A DNA stretch of 7,690 nucleotides from an uncultured Eubacteriales bacterium (GTDB taxonomy: Bacteria > Bacillota > Clostridia > Oscillospirales > CAG-272), in contig UQXK01000063.1 of assembly GCA_900544985.1 (NCBI GenBank), positions 1 through 7,690 of the forward strand. Reading direction: 5' to 3'. The notes beneath the pieces are model-generated. The model saw only the letters and a list, made by a program, of their open reading frames with translations, ran no database searches and was not told the DNA's origin. Positions 1-5,659 of the stretch are shown here, in pieces (position 1 is the stretch's first letter; each line of letters opens with the position of its first letter). The position numbers were made by a program, and so were the translations under genes.

Positions 1-27
1 AGCCCCAACTGACAACGCTTACACATG
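1..27 (-). repeat. Truncated end of mosaic intergenic repeat
   Basis: Read on the minus strand, this stretch (CATGTG, then TTGGGGCT at the window edge) matches the plus-strand sequence at 7623-7645, which follows a nearly identical terminator hairpin. It is the cut-off start of a GGGGC-hairpin module that would continue left of the window. It has no coding potential. Confidence 0.6.
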
Positions 28-60
28 AAAAAACGCGGCAGTGCCGCGTTTTTTATTTTT
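28..60. terminator. Bidirectional hairpin terminator
   Basis: The arms at 28-40 and 42-54 (AAAAAACGCGGCA and its complement) form a GC-rich stem with A-runs on the left and T-runs on the right, so it can terminate transcription both ways. On the minus strand it lies downstream of the sigma factor gene. It differs by one base in the loop from the hairpin at 7595-7621. It is probably both a working terminator and a module of the dispersed repeat. Confidence 0.8.
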
Positions 61-63
61 GGC

Positions 64-170
64 GTTATATGTTGGAACTGCCGTTCCAAACCTTGCTTCA
101 AGGGACTTTTGAAAAAGTCCCTTGAAAATCCTCAAAACTTTCGCACCGATTATACCACTTCACTTTGGCA
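64..170 (+). repeat. Mosaic intergenic repeat, copy 1
   Basis: Three modules follow the terminator. First is GCGTTATATG leading into a TTGGAAC/GTTCCAA hairpin (72-78 with 83-89). Second is a perfect 14-bp stem (97-110 with 113-126). Third is an AT-rich tail containing CTCAAAACTTT and ACCACTTCACTTTG. The same order appears on the minus strand at 7594-7485, with a GGAAC hairpin, a 15-bp arm and CACACCACTTTATTTTG. It ends shortly before the stop codon of the leftward sigma gene. Open frames across it are by-products of the repeat. Confidence 0.7.
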
Positions 171-196
171 AAGATCCGCCTATGTTCATGCAAATA

Positions 197-1825
197 TTAT
201 TCTTCGTAAACCAACACTACGGGTGGGCAACAATAGTCCACGTTTTTGAGGTGCAAACCTTTATTATATGCCTCACGGACAATTGCCATAACAAAATAAT
301 TCGTTGCTTCATGATATCTGAAAAGCTCGGGAACAGAGGTCAGATGCTTTGGAATAGGCGTTTTCATAGATACGATAAATGCTGTGAATTCTTCTCCGAT
401 CGCAGTTTTTATTTCCTCGGTCGCGTTTTTAATTACCGCACAAATTTCATCATATTCCGCTTTCTTCAACACGGGGATTTTAACACACAATCTATCCTCT
501 GTGTGTCCTATTACACCCAAGCGTTCAAGAGTAGGAATATAAGAGATAAACTCATTTGGAATATCCGATGTTTCAAGTGAAATGCCGTCGTAAATGCTCC
601 ACAGCAATGGGATGATATGTTTGAAATACAACTCATATGCGCCACCGTAGCGCTGAGGGCTATCCCATAACGTCGTGTCAAATTCATAGAAGCGGACTCT
701 CTTGGTTCGTCCTATGTCCGACACTTCCAATGTACGATGACCGCCGTGAATCATATATTCGGACGCTTCGTTATACTCCTTCATATTATATCCCGCGTCA
801 AAAGCGGTTGCACTCGCGAACCACCATCCTCCGTCTCTGCGTTTAGGGAACTTAGGTGCTTCAATCCTGCCTGTCCCAAAATGCTGAAAATCTTGCAGAG
901 TCTTCAAAACGGCATATCTATCCAGCTTTGTTCTTTCCTCGGCACTCATTTCTTTTACGAAAGACATTTTTGAAATCTTATCGGACATTCTTTCGATAAT
1001 GCTCCATACCGCATCAAAATGCTTATGTGCAAAGTCAAGCTGCGGTTTGAAGTAACCCAGAGTATTTTGCGGTTTTGTAATAATAAAATCCGAATATACC
1101 TTGCCGCTGTCCGTTTTTACCATCAGCTCTCCGTCAACAAGTTTTTTTATTATCGGCTCGATATATGCGGCGGGAATGCCGATCGCTTTTGAAAGCTCAC
1201 TTATCGTAATCGGCTTTTCATAAGCGAGAATTAAAAGATTTTGTGCTATCAGATCATTTTCCACAAGCGATATCGGTTCTCTCTTCAAGCCGTCCGAACC
1301 GCCAAAAGACAGATACAATTTTCCCGGCAAACAGTTTTCTCTTGTTTCCATAGTTTCAAGTCCTTTCTTCATATGATCCCGACCTGCGGACAAACGGCTT
1401 TTTACCGTACCCTCCGGAATACCGAGTTCCTTGGAAATATCCGCTATACTCTGATTTCCGAAGTAAAAACGAATCAGAACCTCGCGCGTAATAAAACTCA
1501 GATGATTCAATTCTTTACGCACTCTTGACGCCTCTTCCGAGGTAAGGTATTCTTCATCATCTTCCTCCGGAATATCAACTCCCTCATCAAAACATACTTT
1601 CACGGGGGCACGGTATTTTTTCCGAAGATTATCATTGTGCTTATGACATAGCGTATTGGCAAGCCATGTTTTCGGGTGCTCTATTTTACAGCCTCTGTGT
1701 ATACTCGCAAAAGCCGCAAGCATTGTCTCCCCCACAAGGTCTTCCGCATCGGGTTGCGAATTGCATTTTGACATCGCAAGACGCATCAAATAATCATAAT
1801 ATTGAATAATTTCATTGTTTATCAT
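197..1825 (-). CDS. ECF-like sigma-70 factor with winged-helix and large C-terminal extension
   Basis: A 542-aa protein that should bind core RNA polymerase and direct it to specific promoters. Residues about 5-72 resemble sigma region 2 (DAEDLVGETMLAAF, PKTWLANTLCHKHNDNLRKK). Residues 100-155 are a clear sigma region 4 helix-turn-helix (LSFITREVLIRF, IADISKELGIPEGTVKSRLS). An acidic linker (IPEEDDEEY) joins them. A typical ECF factor would end near residue 170-190. Here residues about 190-250 look like a winged helix (ITISELSKAIGIPAAYIEPI, then a short wing), and about 255-542 is a mixed helical/strand region, rich in aromatics, that I do not recognise. Start: ATG at 1825 with AGGAA a few bases upstream. 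No anti-sigma gene is adjacent in the window, so the extension may hold the regulatory or sensory function (inference). The two sigma regions are secure; the C-terminal role is unknown. Confidence 0.85.
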   Translation of the reverse strand: MINNEIIQYYDYLMRLAMSKCNSQPDAEDLVGETMLAAFASIHRGCKIEHPKTWLANTLCHKHNDNLRKKYRAPVKVCFDEGVDIPEEDDEEYLTSEEASRVRKELNHLSFITREVLIRFYFGNQSIADISKELGIPEGTVKSRLSAGRDHMKKGLETMETRENCLPGKLYLSFGGSDGLKREPISLVENDLIAQNLLILAYEKPITISELSKAIGIPAAYIEPIIKKLVDGELMVKTDSGKVYSDFIITKPQNTLGYFKPQLDFAHKHFDAVWSIIERMSDKISKMSFVKEMSAEERTKLDRYAVLKTLQDFQHFGTGRIEAPKFPKRRDGGWWFASATAFDAGYNMKEYNEASEYMIHGGHRTLEVSDIGRTKRVRFYEFDTTLWDSPQRYGGAYELYFKHIIPLLWSIYDGISLETSDIPNEFISYIPTLERLGVIGHTEDRLCVKIPVLKKAEYDEICAVIKNATEEIKTAIGEEFTAFIVSMKTPIPKHLTSVPELFRYHEATNYFVMAIVREAYNKGLHLKNVDYCCPPVVLVYEE

Positions 1826-1870
1826 AAAATTTCCTGCTTTCCGGAAGGCTTTTTTTGAACGTTCGCCAAT

Positions 1871-1884
1871 ATAGTCGCAACTAT
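1871..1884. promoter_or_regulatory. Small inverted repeat upstream of sigma gene
   Basis: ATAGT-CGCA-ACTAT is a perfect 5-bp dyad with a 4-base spacer, 46 bp before the sigma factor start codon. It could be an operator or a small leader hairpin. It is short enough to be chance in AT-rich DNA. Confidence 0.2.
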
Positions 1885-1925
1885 CCTATTTCGGTTCGGA
1901 CTTGAAGACAGAATTTTTTTATTAT

Positions 1926-1954
1926 CTTATAACCTTTGCACCAAAGTGTGCAAA
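1926..1954 (-). promoter_or_regulatory. Candidate sigma-gene promoter with dyad over -35
   Basis: On the minus strand TTGCAC (1953-1948) and TATAAG (1931-1926) are separated by 16 bp, a plausible but imperfect vegetative promoter about 100 bp before the sigma gene. A 7-bp inverted repeat, TTTGCAC/GTGCAAA (1935-1941 with 1948-1954), covers the -35 and spacer and could be an operator. The right arm also shares AAA with the large hairpin at 1952-1986. The element is suggestive only. Confidence 0.3.
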
Positions 1955-1990
1955 GAGGACAGAACATTTAACGCTCTGTCCTCTTTTTTT
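1952..1990. terminator. 12-bp stem hairpin between metY and sigma gene
   Basis: AAAGAGGACAGA (1952-1963) pairs perfectly with 1975-1986 around an 11-base loop. The long T-run (1984-1990) is on the plus strand, so it is best formed for rightward transcription. On the minus strand, downstream of metY, the stem is followed by only TTT then GCACAC. It is the only visible terminator for metY, but its polarity fits antisense transcription better. Confidence 0.65.
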
Positions 1991-2026
1991 ATCGGTATAA
2001 ACGCTTTTTATCGCAGATTCTTTAAA

Positions 2027-3316
2027 TCAGACCGATTCGAGAGCCTGAGAAAGATCGGCGATAAGATCATCGGCATTTTCAAGACCGACGGAAAGGCGTA
2101 CAAGATCGGGAGAAACTCCTGCCGCAACAAGCTCCGCGTCGTTCATCTGACGGTGAGTAGCGCTTGCCGGGTGCAGACAGCAGGTGCGCGCGTCCGCAAC
2201 ATGAGTTTCTATCGACGCGATTTTCAGATGTTTCATAAACTTCTCCGTCGCGGCTCTGCCGCCCGCAACGCCGAAGCTTATTACGCCGCAGGAGCCTTTC
2301 GGGAGATACTTCTTCGCAAGCGCGTGGTCTTTATCGCCTTCAAGGGCGCTGTACTTAACCCAGGAGATATGCTCGTTTGAAGAAAGATATTTTGCTATCT
2401 TCAATGCGTTTTCGCAGTGGCGTTCCATACGTACATGGAGGCTTTCGAGTCCGAGATTGAGTATAAACGCGTTCTGCGGGGACTGAATAGAGCCGAAATC
2501 GCGCATGAGCTGAGCTGTCGCTTTCGTTATATATGCGCCGGCAAGTCCGAAGCGCTCTGTATAAGTTACGCCGTGATAGCTCTGATCGGGAGTGCAAAGA
2601 CCGGGGAATTTTTCGGGATATTTTGTCCAGTCGAATTTTCCGCTGTCCACAATGCAGCCGCCGACGCCGGCGCCGTGACCGTCCATATATTTTGTCGTTG
2701 AATGCGTTACAATATCCGCGCCGAATTCAAACGGGCGGCAGAGTATAGGCGTTGCAAATGTGTTGTCCACGATAAGCGGAACGCCGTGTTTATGTGCGGC
2801 GTTTGCAAAACGCTCTATATCGAGCACGACAAGCGCGGGATTTGCAATCGTTTCGCCGAAAACGGCTTTCGTATTGGGGCGGAACGCCGCTTCAAGCTCT
2901 TCGTCACTGCAATAAGGGGAAACAAATGTGAAATCTATACCCATTCTCTTCATCGTTACCGAGAAAAGATTGAATGTTCCGCCGTAGATAGTAGAAACCG
3001 CAACAACATGATCCCCGCAGGAAGCTATATTGAACACGCTGTAAAAGTTTGCCGCCTGTCCCGAGGAAGTCAGCATAGCCGCACTTCCTCCTTCGAGCGC
3101 CGCTATCTTTGCCGCAACATAGTCGTTTGTCGGGTTTTGAAGCCTTGTATAGAAATATCCGCTCGCTTCAAGGTCAAAGAGTTTTCCCATATCCTCGCTT
3201 GTGTCGTATTTGAACGTCGTGCTCTGGATTATCGGAATCTGGCGCGGCTCTCCGTTGCCCGGAACATATCCCGCCTGTATACACTTGGTCTCTATTTTAA
3301 GATCCTTTTCTTCCAT
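2027..3316 (-). CDS. metY: O-acetylhomoserine sulfhydrylase (PLP-dependent)
   Basis: A 429-aa Cys/Met-metabolism PLP enzyme of the fold-type I transsulfuration family. In the metY branch it makes homocysteine from O-acetylhomoserine and sulfide in the cytoplasm, giving direct sulfur assimilation into methionine. Visible family signatures: YTRLQNPT (57-64) for phosphate binding from the neighbouring subunit, TSSGQAA (83-89), Y111 stacking on the cofactor, VDNTFATP (183-190) with the cofactor-pairing Asp184, HSTTKYMDGHG (205-215) with the Schiff-base Lys209, and VRLSVGLE (406-413). The length and the 'NLGLESLHVRMERH' stretch (287-300) fit metY rather than the shorter cystathionine synthases and lyases. 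A methionine gamma-lyase-like activity cannot be excluded. Start: ATG at 3316 with GGAG about 9 bases upstream. It follows the thioesterase gene by 42 bp and is probably co-transcribed with it. No SAM riboswitch or T-box is visible upstream. Confidence 0.9.
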   Translation of the reverse strand: MEEKDLKIETKCIQAGYVPGNGEPRQIPIIQSTTFKYDTSEDMGKLFDLEASGYFYTRLQNPTNDYVAAKIAALEGGSAAMLTSSGQAANFYSVFNIASCGDHVVAVSTIYGGTFNLFSVTMKRMGIDFTFVSPYCSDEELEAAFRPNTKAVFGETIANPALVVLDIERFANAAHKHGVPLIVDNTFATPILCRPFEFGADIVTHSTTKYMDGHGAGVGGCIVDSGKFDWTKYPEKFPGLCTPDQSYHGVTYTERFGLAGAYITKATAQLMRDFGSIQSPQNAFILNLGLESLHVRMERHCENALKIAKYLSSNEHISWVKYSALEGDKDHALAKKYLPKGSCGVISFGVAGGRAATEKFMKHLKIASIETHVADARTCCLHPASATHRQMNDAELVAAGVSPDLVRLSVGLENADDLIADLSQALESV

Positions 3317-3358
3317 TTTTTATATCTCCGTTTCTTTTTAAATTCAAAATCATATAAT

Positions 3359-4075
3359 TTATTTTTTGAGCTTTATTATTGCTCTTAAATCGTCCTCTTT
3401 GTCTTTCAACGTGACAAATATGCCGTTTTCGGTATCCGAATACCTGCAAATTATCTCTTCGCCGTATTTTACAGCACGGCGGTACATTATCTCGAATTCA
3501 TCGCTTTCGGGGGCGTTGTAAACGTCATCGGGCAGAATCATATCAGCGACTTCAAGATAGCAGACATTATTCATGTGGTCGTTTACATCTATAAACATTC
3601 GTGCAGGGGAGATTTCTTTTTCAAAAGCAAAGTCCTCCGGCTCTTTTAATTTTTCGATCCATGCCGAGCCGAAATTCGTACGTTCTTTTTCACCGCCGTA
3701 TGCCGCGATTACATCAGGGGAAGCACGGTCAAGTTTTCCTGTTTCTATATTTATCCTCGCCCAGTTGGATTCCGCAACAACGCATAAGTTTCCGTTTTCA
3801 TCGTAAATCTCAAATTCACGGCAGGCGGAAACGCCGCGTATCTCACGGCTCCATGTGCGCGCGGTTATATATGTTTCATAGTCGGGACGATTCAAAACCT
3901 TTACATGGTAAGCTGTCAAAAACCATCTGTATTTTGAAGTTTTTATGCTTTCTCCCGCCATAGCTCCGTGTATGCACGCCATATTCTCGAAAATTTTGAG
4001 CAAAGCCGTATTCGATATTTTAAGCTCTTTATTTATATCGCTGTATCCCACGTAAAATTTTTCGTCAACTACCAT
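3359..4075 (-). CDS. Acyl-ACP thioesterase (double hotdog)
   Basis: A 238-aa protein of the bacterial acyl-ACP thioesterase family (relatives of plant FatA/FatB), which hydrolyses fatty acyl-ACP to release free fatty acid in the cytoplasm. The N-terminal hotdog (about 1-125) has the long helix ISNTALLKIFENMACIHG and the strand block WFLTAYHVKVLNRPDYETYI (51-70), then ARTWSREIRG. The C-terminal hotdog (about 150-238) carries the catalytic-type motif DVNDHMNN (163-170), giving D163, N165 and H167. Length is normal for bacterial members. At the position where many relatives have a Glu after a YRR or YxK stretch (plant YRRE), this protein reads YRRAVKYGEE, with Ala201. Start: ATG at 4075 with AAAGGA about 7 bases upstream. 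Its likely promoter lies in the AT-rich 108-bp gap behind mntP, where I could not assign one convincingly. Confidence 0.85.
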   Translation of the reverse strand: MVVDEKFYVGYSDINKELKISNTALLKIFENMACIHGAMAGESIKTSKYRWFLTAYHVKVLNRPDYETYITARTWSREIRGVSACREFEIYDENGNLCVVAESNWARINIETGKLDRASPDVIAAYGGEKERTNFGSAWIEKLKEPEDFAFEKEISPARMFIDVNDHMNNVCYLEVADMILPDDVYNAPESDEFEIMYRRAVKYGEEIICRYSDTENGIFVTLKDKEDDLRAIIKLKK

Positions 4076-4170
4076 TTAAACATCCTTTCAGTACAAATTT
4101 TAAAAATCCAAAATATCCGTATCTTTAAATATTTAATAAGAAACACCGCTGTCCGCCACTGTATCATGTA

Positions 4171-4201
4171 AAACAAAAAAATCTCAACCGAAAACGCCGA
4201 G
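4171..4201 (-). terminator. Possible terminator overlapping the end of mntP
   Basis: On the minus strand a 6-bp stem with two G-U pairs (CTCGGC with GTTGAG, 7-base loop) spans the last codons and stop of mntP. It is followed by A and seven T (4181-4175). The stem is weak but the U-tract is good. It would separate mntP from the downstream thioesterase gene. Confidence 0.4.
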
Positions 4202-4750
4202 GTGCTCCAAAAGTATTTTTATTCCCATCAAAATAAGTATTATGCCGCCGACAAGCTCGGCTTTCGATTTATATTTCGAGCCGAAAACATTTCCGATCTT
4301 TACACCGACGAAAGAAAGAACAAGCGTTGTACACCCTATAAGACCTACCGCAGAAAATATATTCACTCCCTGCATAAGACCGAAAGTCACTCCGACGGCA
4401 AGCGCGTCTATGCTCGTTGCAACAGCGAGCGGGAGCATCGTTTTAAACGAAAAAGAAGCGTTCTGCTCCTCTTCTTCTTTTGAAAACGATTCGCGTATCA
4501 TATTAGCTCCGATAAGAGAAAGAAGCACAAAAGCTATCCAATGGTCGAACGAAGTTATGTAAGATTCGAAGGTTTGTCCGAGGTAATATCCGATAAGCGG
4601 CATTATCGCCTGAAAAACGCCGAAATACGCTCCCGTTATCAGCATATGGGAAAGTTTAAGTTTCCTTACGGAAAGTCCCTTGCATATCGCAACGGCAAAA
4701 GCATCCATAGAAAGTCCGACCGCTATAAGAAAAAGTTCAAAAAATCCCAT
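4184..4750 (-). CDS. mntP: Manganese efflux pump MntP
   Basis: A 188-aa integral membrane protein that exports Mn(II) to prevent manganese toxicity. The two-fold repeat of the family is clear: GLSMDAFAVAICKGL (12-26) and ATSIDALAVGVTFGL (111-125), each with a conserved acidic residue in the membrane (D16, D116), plus D69 at the start of the third helix. Six helices are expected at about 5-25, 37-58, 68-86, 103-125, 132-152 and 165-184. A charged loop, KEEEEQ (91-96), sits between the halves. Length matches E. coli MntP. The frame stays open upstream to 4873, but that extension would begin inside the -35 of the gene's promoter and lacks the family pattern. The ATG at 4750, with AAGGA 7 bases upstream, is therefore the start. 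The leader holds a hairpin but no recognisable yybP-ykoY manganese riboswitch. Confidence 0.92.
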   Translation of the reverse strand: MGFFELFLIAVGLSMDAFAVAICKGLSVRKLKLSHMLITGAYFGVFQAIMPLIGYYLGQTFESYITSFDHWIAFVLLSLIGANMIRESFSKEEEEQNASFSFKTMLPLAVATSIDALAVGVTFGLMQGVNIFSAVGLIGCTTLVLSFVGVKIGNVFGSKYKSKAELVGGIILILMGIKILLEHLGVFG

Positions 4751-4768
4751 ATCAAAATCCTTTTTATA

Positions 4769-4797
4769 TTGCCAAAAAACTACGTTTTTCACGGCAA
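4769..4797 (-). promoter_or_regulatory. Hairpin in mntP leader
   Basis: On the minus strand TTGCC (4797-4793) pairs with GGCAA (4773-4769), and inside it AAAAAC pairs with GTTTTT (4789-4784 with 4780-4775). The result is a two-part stem with a GTG/T internal loop. It ends a few bases before the mntP ribosome binding site, so it could modulate translation. As DNA it could instead be part of a metalloregulator site. Neither role is shown. Confidence 0.4.
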
Positions 4798-4844
4798 AAA
4801 ACGATACAGATAAAAATTTTATATATTTATATATTTTAGATAAT

Positions 4845-4873
4845 ATTTTAATATACCGCATGATTTTTGTCAA
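4845..4873 (-). promoter_or_regulatory. mntP promoter
   Basis: On the minus strand a perfect TTGACA (4873-4868), a 17-bp spacer and TAAAAT (4850-4845) form a near-consensus housekeeping promoter. Transcription would begin near 4838, giving a leader of about 88 nt before mntP. Confidence 0.8.
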
Positions 4874-4880
4874 TATTTTT

Positions 4881-4980
4881 TAAATCCGCCAAAGAACGAC
4901 AGGCTTTGCGGCTATACTTTAAGCTTTGCCTTGTATTCCGCTGCCGCCGACCGAAAAACGGCGAAAAGAAGCCTTATCAT
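4881..4980 (-). other. GC-rich structured stretch, possible sRNA or small ORF
   Basis: This stretch between the mntP and gtrA promoters is richer in GC than the AT-rich DNA around it. It can fold into two local hairpins: CGCCG/CGGCG (4945-4949 with 4959-4963) and a bulged stem, CCGCCAAAG with CTTTGCGG (4886-4894 with 4904-4911). On the minus strand a TATAAT lies about 20 bp upstream of an ATG (4980) that opens a 22-codon frame ending at 4912 (MIRLLFAVFRSAAAEYKAKL...). No good ribosome binding site or -35 is visible. It could be a small RNA, a decayed repeat or gene remnant, or nothing. Confidence 0.25.
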
Positions 4981-5024
4981 GAGTTATTTTATAAATTATA
5001 CCGATACGCCCTGATTATAAGATA

Positions 5025-5053
5025 TTGCTTTTTGAATCCATTTGTGATACAAT
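5025..5053 (+). promoter_or_regulatory. gtrA promoter
   Basis: TTGCTT (5025-5030), a 17-bp spacer and TACAAT (5048-5053) make a good vegetative promoter. The start of transcription would be near 5060, giving a leader of about 135 nt to gtrA. The -10 abuts the first inverted repeat of the leader. Confidence 0.6.
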
Positions 5054-5082
5054 AAAAATTACATATCGGTTCGTAATTTTTA
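5053..5082. repeat. Perfect 10-bp inverted repeat at gtrA transcription start
   Basis: TAAAAATTAC (5053-5062) and GTAATTTTTA (5073-5082) are exact complements around a 10-base spacer. The left arm starts at the last base of the -10 and overlaps the predicted transcription start. The transcript could not contain the whole stem, so a protein operator is more likely than an RNA hairpin. Confidence 0.5.
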
Positions 5083-5085
5083 AAT

Positions 5086-5111
5086 CATATGCGGTTTTTG
5101 TCCCGCATATG
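5086..5111. repeat. Perfect 9-bp inverted repeat in gtrA leader
   Basis: CATATGCGG (5086-5094) pairs with CCGCATATG (5103-5111) around an 8-base loop. It lies fully within the predicted leader RNA and would form a stable hairpin. Only four T follow it, so it is a poor intrinsic terminator as written, though attenuation is possible. Confidence 0.5.
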
Positions 5112-5178
5112 CGATTTTCGGAAAATAAATCATGATAACACGTGAGAAAAAAGAGGTTTTATCCGACTTATAATATAG

Positions 5179-5199
5179 AAGGAGAAACAGATGTTATGA
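5179..5199 (+). promoter_or_regulatory. RBS with start-stop ORF overlapping gtrA start
   Basis: AAGGAG (5179-5184) is ideally spaced (6 bases) for an ATG at 5191 that reads only ATG-TTA-TGA. The in-frame gtrA ATG at 5196 sits 11 bases from the same site and overlaps that stop as ATGA. Initiation of gtrA may be direct at long spacing, or by re-initiation after the two-codon frame. Confidence 0.5.
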
Positions 5200-5627
5200 A
5201 AAAAGACAACCTTTTTGAATTTTTAAGATACGCTATTGTCGGCGGACTTTCCGCCGTATTGGATATGGGTGTCAACTATTTTACGCTGTTTGTGATTTTA
5301 CAAGCCACAAAAGACGACAAGTGGCAGGTTTCACTCTCCGTCACCGTCGGATTTATAGCGGGACTTATATTGAACTTTATCCTTTCGAACATATTCGTAT
5401 TCCGCAAGGCGGAGCAGCAAAAAAGCGGCAAGACTCTAAAAGCGTTTATAATATACACCGTCGTGGGAGTTATCGGATACGGCTTTACCCTCGGGCTCAC
5501 ACATCTCGGAACGCTCATCATACCCGAAAAGAGAATCTGGTATTTGTTTATGAGCTGTGTCGTAAAAGGCATAGTTCTTATCTGGAACTACATAGGCAGA
5601 AAAATATTCGTTTACCGCGGAAAATAA
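5196..5627 (+). CDS. GtrA-family membrane protein
   Basis: A 143-aa membrane protein of the GtrA family, small four-helix proteins implicated in moving lipid-linked sugars (polyprenyl-phosphate sugars) across the membrane for cell-envelope glycan synthesis. Family features: FLRYAIVGGLSAVLDMGVNY (9-28) at the first helix, GFIAGLILNFILSNIFVF (52-69) in the second, a third helix at about 82-103, and the closing KGIVLIWNYIGRKIFVY (124-140) with its conserved WNY and terminal FVYR. The frame is open upstream to a GTG at 5142, but that extension has no ribosome site and lies before the AAGGAG. The ATG at 5196 gives the normal family N-terminus. The next gene on this strand is an FAD oxidoreductase, with a repeat in the 169-bp gap. 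No glycosyltransferase partner is in the window. Confidence 0.88.
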   Translation: MKKDNLFEFLRYAIVGGLSAVLDMGVNYFTLFVILQATKDDKWQVSLSVTVGFIAGLILNFILSNIFVFRKAEQQKSGKTLKAFIIYTVVGVIGYGFTLGLTHLGTLIIPEKRIWYLFMSCVVKGIVLIWNYIGRKIFVYRGK

Positions 5628-5653
5628 CCTACTTTTCTTATAAGAAAAGTAGG
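5628..5653. repeat. Perfect 26-bp palindrome directly after gtrA
   Basis: The arms 5628-5640 (CCTACTTTTCTTA) and 5641-5653 are exact reverse complements and begin at the base after the gtrA stop codon. There is no T-tract, so it is not a classical terminator, but it could stabilise the 3' end of a gtrA transcript. Its CTTTTC...GAAAAG centre resembles the arm hairpins of the mosaic repeats. Confidence 0.75.
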
Positions 5654-5659
5654 CAAAAG

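Noticed and set aside
25..249. Open frame of 74 aa across the left repeat (and similar frames at 7370-7668)
   Set aside because: It translates the hairpin modules in repeat copies; related peptides arise only because the DNA is repeated. It has no ribosome site and overlaps terminators.
1841..1857. GCTTTCCGGAAGGC followed by T-run as a plus-strand terminator
   Set aside because: The stem is only about 5 bp with a wobble pair, and it overlaps the leader and ribosome site of the sigma gene on the other strand.
1857..1864. GAACGTTC palindrome as a LexA (SOS) box upstream of the sigma gene
   Set aside because: The Gram-positive LexA box needs a 4-base spacer between GAAC and GTTC; here the spacer is zero.
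2702..3388. Long plus-strand frame opposite metY and similar antisense frames over the other genes
   Set aside because: They are shadows of strongly supported genes, with no ribosome sites and no recognisable protein features.
4149..4157. CTGTCCGCC shared with the loops of the GGGGC hairpins
   Set aside because: Only nine bases match, with no flanking stem or other module. It is likely coincidence, or at most a decayed remnant.
4751..4873. N-terminal extension of mntP to 4873
   Set aside because: It would begin inside the -35 of the gene's promoter, and family members start at the MGFFELFLIA-type segment. The ATG at 4750 has a good ribosome site.
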